A DNA stretch of 64,000 bases from Parasphingorhabdus halotolerans (GCF_012516475.1 NZ_CP051217.1:124001-188000); one strand, 5' to 3'; counted from the first letter of the stretch, positions 16,041 to 26,096 are shown. Notes: generated by a model not told the origin, from the sequence alone. Program-made: numbers and translations.

Positions 16041-17786
16041 ATGGCCGAGCAACCATCTTCCGGTCAGGCGCTGACGCCTGCGAGCCCCAATGGACTAACA
16101 GGTGGCTATGACAGTTCGGGTGGCCCGCTGGGCGCCTTGCGGGCCTTTCTTAAACAGCCCGCCATTGCGCGGGCGATGCCGCTGATCATATTGTCGGCTG
16201 TCATATTGGCTGCAATCACCGTGTGGCTGGTTCTTCGCGAGCCACCACAGCGAGATCTGTTCCGTGGTCTACCCGACAATGACAAATCAGCGGTGATGCA
16301 GGCACTGCAAGCCGCCAATATTGTTTATGAAGTCGACGATGACACCGGTACTCTAACCGTTAGTAACGAAGACTATCACTCGGCCAAGATCGAGTTGGCG
16401 GGGCAGGGTTTGCCGCGATCCGCCCCAAGTGGTGACTCTATTATGTCGAGCATACCCATGGGCGCGAGCAGGGCAGTTGAGTCAGAAAAACTGCGCAATG
16501 CCCGTGAAATGGATCTGGCTCGATCAATCGAGGCGATCGACAGTGTCTTGTCGGCGCGAGTTCACCTAGCTGTTGAACAGCCCAGCATATTCCTGCGAGA
16601 CCGGAATGAGCCGTCTGCCTCTGTGGTTTTGCATCTCGCAAGTTCTGCAAGACTGGATGAAAAAGAGACGCAAGCGATCCTGAACCTGGTTGCCAGCTCG
16701 GTGCCGGGGCTTTCTGCATCAAATGTATCCGTGATCGATCAAAATGGCCGACTATTGTCGAGCAACGGAGACGAAGCGTCTCCTGGCAGTGACGCGCAAT
16801 TGAAAGTGAAAGCGGCGATTGAAGATCGCTATAGGCTCTCGCTAGTTAGTCTGCTCACACCTCTTGTCGGTCCCGGCAATTTTGTTGCGGAAGTTACTGC
16901 CGACGTGAATTTTGATGAAAGACAGGCAACCAGCGAGACCTATCCAGTCGACGGTTCGGTGTTGCGTTCCGAACAAGGGCAAAAATCGAACGAGATTGGC
17001 GGGGTCGGAAGCGGTGTAGGCGGTATTCCCGGCGCTCTTTCCAATCGACCCGCCGAAGCTGCAGAGTTCGGGGATCAGCCCGACGGCGCTGCAGATCAAG
17101 CGGCTGGAGCGACCGAACCAAGTAAAACCAGCGAAGAATATCGTCGGAATTTTGAACTTGCCCGGGAAGTTGCGGTCATCAATCAAGCTCCAGGGCAAGT
17201 GTCACGTTTGTCCGTCGCAGTTGCAATTGACGAGCGCGCGCTGAAAAACAAAAAGTCTCCTAAAGAAATTCTGGAAATTGAAAAACTCATCAAAGGTACG
17301 GTCGGATATCGTCTCGATCGGGGAGACCAAATTGCGGTAACGGCGCGTCGTTTTAAAGCGCTTGCAGACGATCCGGCGTCAGAAACTTGGTATGAATCAT
17401 CTTGGTTCAGCATGCTTATACGAAATCTGTCTGCACTTCTGGTGGCCTTGCTATTAATATTCGGCATCGGTCGGCCGGTTCTGAAACGCTGGAAAACAGC
17501 TGAAAAAGCGACCCCCGCAAATCTAGCGCAACAAGCAAAATTAGAAAATGCCAATGCGACGACAAGCCTCAATCAGCGTGGTACCGAGGATGGTGGTCCG
17601 TTAGCAAACCAGACGGCAGGAGCGCTTGATGCTCCTGTAACGATCGACATGATTACGTCGGCCAAAAGCTATCAGGAACGGGCAATTCTCACTCAGAACT
17701 TCGTTAAACAGAACCCGGATCACGCGGCGCTGGTGGTGAAGGAATTGCTCAAGGAATCTGACGCACTGGAGGAAGCAGATGGCTGA
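16041..17786 (+). CDS. fliF: MS-ring protein FliF
   Basis: FliF forms the MS ring and export-gate housing. The 581-residue protein has a first TM helix near residues 46-66 and the YscJ-like ring domain (DLFRGLPDNDKSAVMQALQA, DYHSAKIELAGQGLPRS). The long periplasmic region includes ALRAREVHL-type features (SVLSARVHLAVEQPSIFLRD). A second TM is near 452-472, and the C-terminal FliG-binding tail contains ALVVKELLKES. It overlaps fliG by 8 bp. Length is typical. Confidence 0.97.
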   Translation: MAEQPSSGQALTPASPNGLTGGYDSSGGPLGALRAFLKQPAIARAMPLIILSAVILAAITVWLVLREPPQRDLFRGLPDNDKSAVMQALQAANIVYEVDDDTGTLTVSNEDYHSAKIELAGQGLPRSAPSGDSIMSSIPMGASRAVESEKLRNAREMDLARSIEAIDSVLSARVHLAVEQPSIFLRDRNEPSASVVLHLASSARLDEKETQAILNLVASSVPGLSASNVSVIDQNGRLLSSNGDEASPGSDAQLKVKAAIEDRYRLSLVSLLTPLVGPGNFVAEVTADVNFDERQATSETYPVDGSVLRSEQGQKSNEIGGVGSGVGGIPGALSNRPAEAAEFGDQPDGAADQAAGATEPSKTSEEYRRNFELAREVAVINQAPGQVSRLSVAVAIDERALKNKKSPKEILEIEKLIKGTVGYRLDRGDQIAVTARRFKALADDPASETWYESSWFSMLIRNLSALLVALLLIFGIGRPVLKRWKTAEKATPANLAQQAKLENANATTSLNQRGTEDGGPLANQTAGALDAPVTIDMITSAKSYQERAILTQNFVKQNPDHAALVVKELLKESDALEEADG

Positions 17787-18831
17787 TACAAAAGAAAAAG
17801 ACGAAGCCGCAACTGGTGAGGAAAAGGGGCAGTTGGAACTGATCACTGGGCGCCAGACCGCAGCAATATTGATGCTGTTATTCAATGATGAGGAAGCCGC
17901 CCAGATATTGGAACGTCTTGAGCCCCATGAAGTTGAAGCACTAGGGGAAGCGATGTTCAGCGTTGCGGACGTTGATGCGACGCAAATCGATGGCTCACTG
18001 GACCGGTTCCTGGTGTTGACCATGAACCGGTCGATGTTGGCCTACAAGTCCGATGAAAAAGTTAGCCGGGTTTTCCGCCGTGCTTTGGGCACATCCCGCG
18101 CCGAAACGATCATGAACCGTTTTGCACCAAAAAGGCCCAACAATATTGCCGAAATGTTGAAATGGGTTCCGGCAAAGGATCTCGCACAGCTGATGTCGGA
18201 TGAGCCGCCGCAGATATCTGCGTTGCTCATGTCATTTCTAACGCCCGAGATGGCTGCACAAATATTGGATTTGTTGCCAGGAGAAATCCAGTCAGACCTG
18301 ATTTACCGCTTAGCGACGCTCGGGCCGGTCAGTGCAAAAGCGCTCGCCCACATTCAAGGGTTGTTGGATAATACAACGCCAGTGGAAGAAGAAGTCGCTC
18401 CTCCAATGCAGGTCGGCGGTGTGCTCGACAGTGCCACGATTATCAACAATCTATCCAAGGAACGGGGTCGGGCGCTGCTGAAGGAATTGATGAAGCGCGA
18501 CAAGGTAACCGCGAAATTGATCGAAGATGAATTGTTTATTTTCGCCGATCTCATGAACCTGTCCAAGAAAGACATTGGTTCCGTGGTCCGGAAAGTCGAT
18601 TCCAGTATTCTTGTTCCTGCGCTGAGAGGGGCATCGGCCGAGCTCAAGGCTAAAATCTTTGGAGCGATGTCCAAACGTGCTGCAGAAACCATTCAGGATG
18701 ATATGGCCGAAGCACCGCCACAACCGATGGACGCCGTCGTAGCAGCACAGAAAGCCGTCATTGCAGTGGCCAAAGCCATGCTCGACAGTGGCGAAATAAA
18801 CATGACTGGTGCCGGAGCTGATTATGTCTGA
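17779..18831 (+). CDS. fliG: Motor switch protein FliG
   Basis: FliG is the rotor protein that receives torque from the stator. The 350-residue product has the N-terminal FliF-binding domain (GRQTAAILMLLFNDEEAAQI, LEPHEVEALGEAMFSV), the middle FliM-binding domain (EPPQISALLMSFLTPEMAAQIL) and the C-terminal torque helix region (FIFADLMNLSKKDIGSVVRK, KIFGAMSKRAAETIQDDM). Charged torque residues are present in the last block. It overlaps both fliF and fliH. Confidence 0.97.
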   Translation: MADTKEKDEAATGEEKGQLELITGRQTAAILMLLFNDEEAAQILERLEPHEVEALGEAMFSVADVDATQIDGSLDRFLVLTMNRSMLAYKSDEKVSRVFRRALGTSRAETIMNRFAPKRPNNIAEMLKWVPAKDLAQLMSDEPPQISALLMSFLTPEMAAQILDLLPGEIQSDLIYRLATLGPVSAKALAHIQGLLDNTTPVEEEVAPPMQVGGVLDSATIINNLSKERGRALLKELMKRDKVTAKLIEDELFIFADLMNLSKKDIGSVVRKVDSSILVPALRGASAELKAKIFGAMSKRAAETIQDDMAEAPPQPMDAVVAAQKAVIAVAKAMLDSGEINMTGAGADYV

Positions 18832-19507
18832 GCGCAATCCAGCCGATAACTCTGACAATGGCGGAGTGATCCCACTGTGGCGGACGACTTCGGCACAAAG
18901 ACAATTTTCTTCCTGGACCAGCGGACTGGGCGCGGATGGAGGCGTTGGCGATGTTGACAGTTTTTCGGGCCTCACCGGTCGCGACCTGCTTGAAAATATG
19001 CCACCATCCGATGATCAGGATGCCGATATATTCAGTGTAGCCTATAAAAAGGGATGGGAAGACGGTCAGACCGCGTTCGGCGACGAACATGTTACGTCCA
19101 ACCAAAAAACCGGTGCATTGGCAGAGGCGATACAGCATCTGAACGATCTGTCTTCGCGGGGCAGTTATACGTTCATTTTATCAGCTGTGGAATCCCTGTT
19201 CAGGCGTTGTGCCGAATTGGCGATTCCCGATCCGGGCTTGCTACAGGCCTGGGCATTGCAATTGGCAGAGTTGGTAGACCAAGATCAGAAAGGGGTGACG
19301 CTTGTCCTGCATCCCGATGATGTCAGTCTGATCGATGGCAACATATGTAAACTGGCCCTGCGCGGCGATGGGTCGATGCTGCGTGGCAATCTGAAGCTCA
19401 GCCATTCCGGCGGCTGGATTGAAAAAGGCTCGGAAGTCGTACTGGATGAACTGCGGACCCTGATCGACGAGTTTAGCGGCACAACGTCGGCGGCTGATCA
19501 TGACTGA
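18824..19507 (+). CDS. fliH: Flagellar export ATPase regulator FliH
   Basis: A 227-residue protein starts at the ATG overlapping the fliG stop by 8 bp. The upstream in-frame start at 18809 is inside fliG and less likely. The N-terminal half is acidic and low in complexity. The GWEDGQTAFGDE stretch recalls the GxxxG-bearing helix of FliH, and the C-terminal domain with LVLHPDDVSLIDGNICKLAL resembles the FliH/YscL ATPase-binding end. Position between fliG and fliI supports the call. FliH tethers and restrains the FliI ATPase. Confidence 0.8.
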   Translation: MSERNPADNSDNGGVIPLWRTTSAQRQFSSWTSGLGADGGVGDVDSFSGLTGRDLLENMPPSDDQDADIFSVAYKKGWEDGQTAFGDEHVTSNQKTGALAEAIQHLNDLSSRGSYTFILSAVESLFRRCAELAIPDPGLLQAWALQLAELVDQDQKGVTLVLHPDDVSLIDGNICKLALRGDGSMLRGNLKLSHSGGWIEKGSEVVLDELRTLIDEFSGTTSAADHD

Positions 19508-20857
19508 CGGTTCAACCTTCACCGCGGAAACAATCGGATCTCCACCCGCTGTTTGTGATGTTCTGGCGCGGCTTGATGATATCGGAAATGAGCTGAGATA
19601 TGTCGGGAAATTATCGGCCCATGACAATGGCATGATGGAGGTGACCGGCTTTGCATATCCGCTCGGCTATTCGGGGCGGGTAACCGCGACCGATGGCCGT
19701 GAAATCAGCGCAGAGGTTGTCGGTTTCAAAGGTGCTAGGACTCTGATGATACCGATGGTGCAAGATGCTCCATTGCGCAGCGGAAGCCGGGTCCTGCCAT
19801 ATGCAAAATCCAATCAGGCTGCGGTCGGAGAAGCCCTCTTTGGCCGGGTGATAGGACCAATGGGTGAGCCGATTGACGGCAAAGGCCCCATTTTGACCAC
19901 CGAAACCGTGCCGTTGGCGGGACAGGAAGGCAATGTCCTTCGGCGCGCCAGCGTATCCCGGCCAATCGACATTGGTATTCGCGCGCTAAACGGCCTGCTC
20001 ACGATCGGGCAGGGGCAGCGCATAGGGATTATTGCGGGTTCGGGGGTCGGCAAGTCGATGTTGATCAACCAGATATTGGACGGAGTGGTCGCCGATGTCA
20101 TTGTCGTCGGTCTGATTGGCGAACGTGGCCGCGAGGTGAACGATTTTGTCAGCCGCCGCCGCGAAAAAAAGGACGCTGTGCCTACGGTGACTATCGCGGT
20201 TCCAGCCGATCATTCACCATCTTCTCGATTGAAAGCGGCTTACCGGGCCACCGCTATCGCCGAACATTTCAGATCAAAGGGACTGTCGGTAGTTCTGGTT
20301 ATGGATAGCCTCACCCGTGTGGCTCACGCGCAGCGAGAGATCGGACTGGCCGCAGGCGAACCTCCGACGATGAAGGGTTATCCGCCATCCGCGCTCTCGT
20401 TGATTCCGCGATTGGTCGAGCGAGCCGGGAACGACAGTGAAACAGGTGGCTCGATAACCGCAATTTATACCGTGCTGGCAGATGGCGATGACATGGACGA
20501 TCCCGTGGTTGATAGCGCTCGTGCCATAGCTGACGGTCATATCATATTATCCAGGTCGTTGGCCGAGCAGGGAATTTTCCCGGCAATTGATGTGGGAAGA
20601 TCAATCAGCCGCGTCGCGGTCGATATTATCGAGCCTGAACATCTGGAAGCCCAGCTTCACTTTCGCCGCCTGTGGTCAATTTACGAGGAAAACCGGGATC
20701 TGGTGCTGATGGGGCCTATCAGGCGGGCAATGACACCAATATTGATGAAGCTTTGGCCAGCTGGCCGCTGCTGATAGACTATATCAAGCAGAAACCGCGT
20801 GAACTTGTTGATCTCCGGACAAGTGTGACCCTGCTTTCTGATCTGTTTGCGCCATGA
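19500..20857 (+). CDS. fliI: Flagellum-specific export ATPase FliI, -1 frameshift near the 3' end as sequenced
   Basis: FliI is the F1-beta-like ATPase of the export system. It has Walker A GIIAGSGVGKSMLINQIL, the GLIGERGREVNDFV motif, VVLVMDSLTRVAHAQREIGL (Walker B) and GSITAIYTVLADGDDMDDPV. The first frame departs from the family after NRDLVLMG (20774 would be its end). The second frame supplies the missing C-terminus AYQAGNDTNIDEALASWPLL to TLLSDLFAP, ending at 20857. Adding one G to the G4 run at 20711-20714 joins them. The corrected end overlaps the fliJ start by 4 bp, as expected for this operon, so a sequence error is likely. Confidence 0.93.
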
Positions 20858-21300
20858 AGCAGCGCGTACGGGCACTGAGGCGGATATTGAAGGTTCGCAA
20901 CACGCAGAAGCGTTTGAAAGAGCGCGCCCTGATGCGGGCAGGCAGCCATTACGCTTTTTTGGAAAGCAACGCGCAGAGAATAAGAAATCTTCGCGCCGAA
21001 ACCCATGAGAGTGAAGTCGTATTAACCGCAGGCCTTTTTGCCGCCAAGATGGAATTGTCGGATCGTTTGATGGAAGCTTCGCGGGTGGTGGAGGTTTCGG
21101 TTCAAGCCGCGATGCAGATTCTTGCCGCGGCAGAGCGGCAAAATTCTGCCGCTCAGGCAATTCATGAGGGTACCGAGAAATTGTTGAAATCGAAAGTTTC
21201 GATACTCCGCAAAATGGAGAATCGGCAAGCGGATGTATCAAGTAACATATTGTATAATATAGAAAATTATAGAAAGAAGGAAAGTTGTGATGATTGGTAA
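20854..21300 (+). CDS. fliJ: Flagellar export chaperone/ATPase stalk protein FliJ
   Basis: This is a 148-residue, strongly charged, almost entirely alpha-helical protein with coiled-coil character (VRALRRILKVRNTQKRLKER, AQRIRNLRAETHESEVVLTA). It is located between fliI and fliK, the standard fliJ place. FliJ is a coiled-coil that contacts the ATPase ring and FlhA. Sequence conservation in this family is low, so the call is mostly positional. Its start overlaps the corrected fliI end and its 3' end overlaps fliK by about 11 bp. Confidence 0.8.
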   Translation: MKQRVRALRRILKVRNTQKRLKERALMRAGSHYAFLESNAQRIRNLRAETHESEVVLTAGLFAAKMELSDRLMEASRVVEVSVQAAMQILAAAERQNSAAQAIHEGTEKLLKSKVSILRKMENRQADVSSNILYNIENYRKKESCDDW

Positions 21301-23125
21301 AATCATGTCCGAAGCTGCTCACTCCATAATTGGCATGTTTTCTGCAGAGCCATTGGTCATGGATAACAAAGCTTCAATTTCTGATTTTGGATCACTTTTA
21401 AGATCCCCCAAGGAGCAGCCTCATTCCGATCCCGTTGGAACGGAAATCAATCCTGCTGATATCGACCATGTTGGTGTTGGCGAGATAGTTTCGGTCCCGG
21501 TTAGACATTGGGAAACCACAAACTTCTTGCCCTTCATCAAAGACAGCGTTGGCGATCGGAAGTTCAGCCAGGATCGCATTTCAGGAAAAGTCGAACAAAA
21601 TCAAACCACCGCCGATCTAGTAGATTCGGCCATGATTGCCGATCCTGCAGCCGTGGTTGTGCCAGCCAGCCCTGATAGCCAGACCGGTCTTGGCGTTCCC
21701 GCCGGTTCGATTGATTTGGAACAGCCGGAAGCGAGATTGTCGCTCGCATTCCATCAAGATCTGATGATCAATCCGGGTATAATCGAAAATAGAAAAACCA
21801 CCGCATTGTCTGCCGATGACCAAGCGGTCAGACCGAATGTCAAACTTGCCTCGGACATATTGTCGCCGCGAGAAAATATCGGCCTGGGCGGTGGTCCGAA
21901 AATTGATATGGCGGCGGCTTTTGTTGCACCTAATATTGTCGATGGCGGATCTGCCAACGATAAGCTTTCGCCCGTGCAAACGGCGGACGTCCTCGACGGA
22001 AAAACATTTCGAAGCCATCAGGCGCCTAGAACCGGGGAATTCCAGCTTCGCCCGCTGCTTCGTGAGTCTGTTGCCAGCTCAGAAATTTTGCCAGGCAGCG
22101 ATAAAGGGCTGTTGAAACTGCCAGAGCAAATGTCAGAAGTCATCGATGGAAAATCACTTCGGAGCCGACCGGCACCTAGAACCGAAGAATTTCAGTTCCG
22201 GCCGCAGATTCGTGAAAATACGCCCAGCATCGAGATTTTCCCGAGCAGCGACAAGGGGCTTTTGAAACTTCAAAGTCTGCAACCACAATTGCGCGGCGAA
22301 ATGGGTGAGCCTGTTTCGCCAGCGGCCAAGGCCTCCACATCCAACGCAACTGAACTGCCCGACGTCCGGTTCATCCATCCAGCAATCAAATCTGAGGCAG
22401 ACACGCAAGCGCCAACAATTTCACCTCTAGTTATGAAGGGAGGGCAACAGAAGGATGCGCGGTCAGAATTGGGTCACTTTGGCTTTCGGTCGTCGGGACG
22501 GGAACCCTTGCCTGTAGCGCCGACCAGCTTGCAGAAATCGATCGTCAACGACGGTGAGTCAATCGAGCCGGTCAAGTTTGATTTGCCACCGGTGGCAAAA
22601 AGCCTTGAAACGTCAATCGAGCAACAACCGATTGCCAATTCTTCGGCGCAATTGGCAGTTCGCGCCACGATCCAGAAGCCCGCCACTTTTGACATGTCTT
22701 CACCACAGCTCGCGCAACGGCTTGCCACCGAAATCTCCGATGTTTCGGTAACTGGCGGAACAAGGACATTTGAAATCAATCCGCGCAACCTTGGCCGGAT
22801 GGAGATTACCTTCACCACCCGAGGTTCAGCCGAGATCATCGAAATTCAGACCGATCATCGGGCGGCTAAGGACATCATTGTCCAACATAGTCAGGTGCTG
22901 CAGGACATTCTGAAGTCCCAGGGCCGCGATGACCTGACCTTCCGCGTTGATGTGAAAGATAACATGTTTTCATCGTCAAAAAACGATGGCGCTGGTCTTG
23001 CACAGCAAGAAAATCGCGACGCGCGCGAACAGCAATCTAGACCTTCACAGCGTCAGAAAATGGCATCGTCGTTCGACAGCACCAGCGAAAACGATCCCGC
23101 ATCAGACAATAGCCGATACGCCTAA
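21290..23125 (+). CDS. fliK: Hook-length control protein FliK
   Basis: FliK measures hook length and switches export specificity by contacting FlhB. It has about 611 residues, of which some 470 are low in hydrophobic order, as usual for FliK. A conserved C-terminal domain follows: SPQLAQRLATEISDVSVTGG, TRTFEINPRNLGRMEITFTT, and DIIVQHSQVLQDILKSQGRD. Two adjacent 50-residue repeats lie at 21986-22135 and 22136-22285. A GTG at 21287 just before the ATG is an alternative start. The tail after the domain is Gln/Ser/Asp rich. Confidence 0.92.
   Translation: MIGKIMSEAAHSIIGMFSAEPLVMDNKASISDFGSLLRSPKEQPHSDPVGTEINPADIDHVGVGEIVSVPVRHWETTNFLPFIKDSVGDRKFSQDRISGKVEQNQTTADLVDSAMIADPAAVVVPASPDSQTGLGVPAGSIDLEQPEARLSLAFHQDLMINPGIIENRKTTALSADDQAVRPNVKLASDILSPRENIGLGGGPKIDMAAAFVAPNIVDGGSANDKLSPVQTADVLDGKTFRSHQAPRTGEFQLRPLLRESVASSEILPGSDKGLLKLPEQMSEVIDGKSLRSRPAPRTEEFQFRPQIRENTPSIEIFPSSDKGLLKLQSLQPQLRGEMGEPVSPAAKASTSNATELPDVRFIHPAIKSEADTQAPTISPLVMKGGQQKDARSELGHFGFRSSGREPLPVAPTSLQKSIVNDGESIEPVKFDLPPVAKSLETSIEQQPIANSSAQLAVRATIQKPATFDMSSPQLAQRLATEISDVSVTGGTRTFEINPRNLGRMEITFTTRGSAEIIEIQTDHRAAKDIIVQHSQVLQDILKSQGRDDLTFRVDVKDNMFSSSKNDGAGLAQQENRDAREQQSRPSQRQKMASSFDSTSENDPASDNSRYA
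21986..22285 (+). repeat. Tandem 150-bp repeat inside fliK
   Basis: Two in-frame copies of 50 codons. Both contain the pattern DGK-(T/S)-(F/L)RS…APRT-x-EFQ-(L/F)RP…E(I)-(L/F)P-x-SDKGLLKL. The copies have diverged but align without gaps. They lie in the ruler part of FliK. Confidence 0.85.
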
Positions 23126-23169
23126 AAGCCATTCCCGGATCCAGAAATATAGTTAACCCAGAGGTCAAA

Positions 23170-23745
23170 ATGTCAGAGACGAAATCAGAAGAAGAAATCC
23201 CGGTGGTCAAGAAAAAGGGCAAGCTTAAACCCTTGCTCTTGGGAACGGTATTGATTGTGTTGTTTGGAGGCGGTGGTGCCGCCGGGGGCTTTTATGCGGC
23301 CGGGATTATTGGCGGTGGCAGCGAGCAGGCTGAAGATCCTAACAAACCCAAAATCGTTTTGAAAGACGGGACCGCCGTTAGTGACAAGGAAGCAGGCAAA
23401 GCCGCGCCGAAGCAGTCGTCGAGTGCTTTCAAGGTTACCTATCACCAGATTGAACAACCGTTTACATCGAATCTTTCGAATTCAGACAGTTTCGCGCAAT
23501 TGTCGATTGCAGTCTCGACTTATTATGACGAGCGCGTTTTCGAAAATGTGGTCAATCACGAAATTGCCATCCGATCGGCAGTTCTCATGGAACTGGGTCA
23601 GCAGGACGCGTTCGAACTGGAAGCACCGGAAGGCAAGCTCAAGCTAAAGAAACGGCTGCGGGAGATTATCAATCAAACGCTGGAAGAGAAAACCGGTTTT
23701 GGCGGCATTGAGGATGTCTACTTCACCAACATGGTTGTTCAGTAA
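23170..23745 (+). CDS. fliL: Flagellar basal body-associated protein FliL
   Basis: FliL surrounds or supports the stator at the motor. The 191-residue protein has a short cytoplasmic Lys-rich start, one TM helix (about residues 19-45, PLLLGTVLIVLFGGGGAAGG), and a periplasmic domain. That domain contains LSNSDSFAQLSIAVSTYYDE, VVNHEIAIRSAVLMELGQQD and LREIINQTLEEKTGFGGIED, ending VYFTNMVVQ as is typical. It lies between fliK and fliM. Confidence 0.94.
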   Translation: MSETKSEEEIPVVKKKGKLKPLLLGTVLIVLFGGGGAAGGFYAAGIIGGGSEQAEDPNKPKIVLKDGTAVSDKEAGKAAPKQSSSAFKVTYHQIEQPFTSNLSNSDSFAQLSIAVSTYYDERVFENVVNHEIAIRSAVLMELGQQDAFELEAPEGKLKLKKRLREIINQTLEEKTGFGGIEDVYFTNMVVQ

Positions 23746-23768
23746 ACGCTTCGGAAAGTAGCAAGATC

Positions 23769-24692
23769 ATGACGAAATCCCATACATCATTGACCGATTC
23801 CGGAACTGCCGCGACGGAGAATGTTATCGGCTCGGCAAATCACAGCCTGCTTAAGAAAGGTGGTCCGGACGACATTTTGTTGCTGGCCTACAAGAAGGTT
23901 GAGAGAAAACTGGAAAGTGGTTTGAAAGTGCACCTTTCAGATCTCATTGATTGTGACATGAAATTGGAAGTTGGTGACAGCGCAAAGTCACCATTCAAGG
24001 ATTGGATTTCCGGACAGGCGACAATGTCCGTCTATCTCGAGTTTCAATTGGGCGCTTTGGAAAGCCCGATATTGGTTCGTGTCGCTCGGACATTTTTGAA
24101 TGCATCGGTAGATTGTTTCTTCGGCGGACAATTTGATGGTGAAGCGCAAAGCACCGGCGAACTGAAAAAATCTGAAATTGCAATGATCGAACGGTTGGGT
24201 GGCGCGATTGCCACCGGTCTGTCCCAGGCCTGGTCGGCGCTTCTCGATACGACGGTCCGCTACAGCGGCTGTGCCCTCGCCAAGGACGACATCGAATTGG
24301 ACATGGACGATGAAAATGTTCTGGTCTCCGCTATATCTGTTCAGCTCTCTGGACACCCGATCGCGGCGTTTGATGTCATCCAGACATTGGATGGATTGAT
24401 AGCAATTGAACCACAATTGAACCGCCCCCATCTCCGCGAGGTGAATGAGGTTGATCCGATTTGGAAGGCCGATCTCAAAGATTCCGTGGAACAAATATAC
24501 CTGCCGGTCCGTTCTGTTCTCGCCCGTCCGACTATGCAGCTTTCCGAACTTTCCCGACTTGCTGTTGGAGATATTTTGCCCGTCGCCCCGACGGACAATG
24601 TTCCGCTGATCGTGGGAGACCGGGTTTTCGCTCATGGCAGCATAGGTGAGCAAAACGGCGGCGTAGCCTTCAAAATCAAAAATTTTTTATAG
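23769..24692 (+). CDS. fliM: Motor switch protein FliM
   Basis: FliM is the C-ring protein that binds CheY-P. The 307-residue protein has a CheC-like middle domain and a C-terminal SpoA domain (LKDSVEQIYLPVRSVLARPT, ELSRLAVGDILPVAPTDNVP, ending NGGVAFKIKNFL). The N-terminal CheY-binding motif LSQxEIDALL is not evident in the first 20 residues (MTKSHTSLTDSGTAATENVI). Either the signal is strongly diverged or CheY acts elsewhere. No che genes occur in this window. It is followed by fliN after 6 bp. Confidence 0.88.
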   Translation: MTKSHTSLTDSGTAATENVIGSANHSLLKKGGPDDILLLAYKKVERKLESGLKVHLSDLIDCDMKLEVGDSAKSPFKDWISGQATMSVYLEFQLGALESPILVRVARTFLNASVDCFFGGQFDGEAQSTGELKKSEIAMIERLGGAIATGLSQAWSALLDTTVRYSGCALAKDDIELDMDDENVLVSAISVQLSGHPIAAFDVIQTLDGLIAIEPQLNRPHLREVNEVDPIWKADLKDSVEQIYLPVRSVLARPTMQLSELSRLAVGDILPVAPTDNVPLIVGDRVFAHGSIGEQNGGVAFKIKNFL

Positions 24693-24698
24693 GACCAG

Positions 24699-25043
24699 AT
24701 GATGAATGATATGACACATGATAGCGAAATGCTGGACGCCGCAACGCGCACCGATATCGACGGGGCATCGTCCCAGGACCATTATCGGTTCTTGTCCGAC
24801 ATCAAAGTACGGCTTTCGGTCGAAGTCGGCAATGTGTCGATGACAATATCCGAAATCATGGATCTGCGCGAAGGGTCTGTGGTCGAACTCGATCGGCAAG
24901 TCGATCAGCTTATCGACATCAACGTAAACGGAACGCTCGTTGCTCGCGGTGAGGTTGTTCCCGTCAAGAATAAATTCGGAGTGCGGATAGCGGAGATCGT
25001 TTCCAACGGGATGACACGCGCGCGCGTGGAAAGGCGCAACTGA
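24699..25043 (+). CDS. fliN: Motor switch protein FliN
   Basis: FliN forms the lower C-ring. The 114-residue protein carries the SpoA signature: FLSDIKVRLSVEVGNVSMTI, then SEIMDLREGSVVELDRQVDQ, then LVARGEVVPVKNKFGVRIAE. The start may be the ATG at 24699 or the next one at 24702. The stop overlaps the fliO start by one base. Confidence 0.96.
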   Translation: MMNDMTHDSEMLDAATRTDIDGASSQDHYRFLSDIKVRLSVEVGNVSMTISEIMDLREGSVVELDRQVDQLIDINVNGTLVARGEVVPVKNKFGVRIAEIVSNGMTRARVERRN

Positions 25044-25297
25044 TGACCTTCTATATCATCAAGCTGTTTATCATGGTGCCATTGATCGGCCTGCTGATCT
25101 TTGGATGCCTCTGGCTTTATCGCAAATATCAACCCCAGATGATGATGCGGCAGAATTCGAACCTTTTGAATGTTGTCGAAACGCTTCCCCTGGGTGTCCA
25201 GAGCAAATTGGCGGTGGTCGAATTTGGTGGTCAGAAAATATTGTTGGCCGTGACCCGTAACGGTATTCAAAAGATCGATACTCACCATGCGGAATAG
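25043..25297 (+). CDS. fliO: Flagellar export protein FliO
   Basis: The small membrane protein of 84 residues has one TM helix (about 4-25) and a cytoplasmic domain, [20 protein letters not shown] then [17 protein letters not shown]. This is the FliO pattern. FliO assists FliP assembly in the export gate. It overlaps the fliP start by 11 bp. Confidence 0.9.
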   Translation: MTFYIIKLFIMVPLIGLLIFGCLWLYRKYQPQMMMRQNSNLLNVVETLPLGVQSKLAVVEFGGQKILLAVTRNGIQKIDTHHAE

Positions 25298-26093
25298 TCT
25301 AAAAATAGCGTTGGTTGTTGGTCTGTTTTGTGCATCTGCATATGTGGCAGATCCGGCATTTGCGCAAGCTGCGGTACAGGCTCCTGCACAGGTACAGGCT
25401 CCGGCTCCGGGGGCGTCTGTCGCCCTGGAACGCGCATTGGACGACATCTCGGGCGATGGCCAGCCACTGAGCACAACATTGCAAATTCTGATTGTCATGG
25501 GTTTGATGACGGTGTTGCCGTCGATCATATTGATGATGACCAGCTTTACCCGGATCATCATCGTCCTGTCGATATTGCGCCATGCGCTGGGTTTGCAGCA
25601 ATCACCGCCGAATCAGGTATTGCTTGGATTGGCTTTGTTCTTGTCGATGTTCGTCATGGCGCCGCAAATCGAACAGATAAACGAGCAAGCAATTGCACCT
25701 TATTCTGCGGACGAGATCGAGCTCACTGAAGCTATCGAAAAATCCGGAACGATTATGCACAGCTTCATGGCCAAACAGACACGGCAAAGCGATCTGAAGC
25801 TGTTCATGGAACTGTCCAACAAGGATGGCTTTGCCTCGGCCGAAGAGATTCCGTTTTCGATCATGTTGCCGGCTTTCGTAACCAGCGAACTGAAGACGGC
25901 CTTTCAAATCGGATTTCTCATTTTTCTGCCCTTCCTGATCATTGACCTCGTGGTTGCTGCGGTCTTGATGGCCTTGGGCATGATGATGCTTTCGCCCGTG
26001 ATTATATCCATGCCGTTCAAATTGCTTTTGTTCGTGATGATCGATGGCTGGGCATTGACCATGGGTTCTCTCGCCGGCTCGTTTGCGACCTAG
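25287..26093 (+). CDS. fliP: Flagellar export gate protein FliP
   Basis: The 268-residue protein has a signal peptide (residues 1-26, …DPAFA). An Ala/Pro/Gln-rich linker ([11 protein letters not shown]) follows. The FliP core contains [52 protein letters not shown] and [20 protein letters not shown]. FliP, with FliQ and FliR, forms the helical export channel. Length is slightly longer than average because of the linker. Confidence 0.97.
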   Translation: MRNSLKIALVVGLFCASAYVADPAFAQAAVQAPAQVQAPAPGASVALERALDDISGDGQPLSTTLQILIVMGLMTVLPSIILMMTSFTRIIIVLSILRHALGLQQSPPNQVLLGLALFLSMFVMAPQIEQINEQAIAPYSADEIELTEAIEKSGTIMHSFMAKQTRQSDLKLFMELSNKDGFASAEEIPFSIMLPAFVTSELKTAFQIGFLIFLPFLIIDLVVAAVLMALGMMMLSPVIISMPFKLLLFVMIDGWALTMGSLAGSFAT

Positions 26094-26096
26094 ATC

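Noticed and set aside
21134..21153. AGCGGCA-N6-TGCCGCT palindrome inside fliJ as an activator site
   Set aside because: It lies within coding sequence and no sigma54 promoter follows at a sensible distance, so it is probably a codon-use coincidence.
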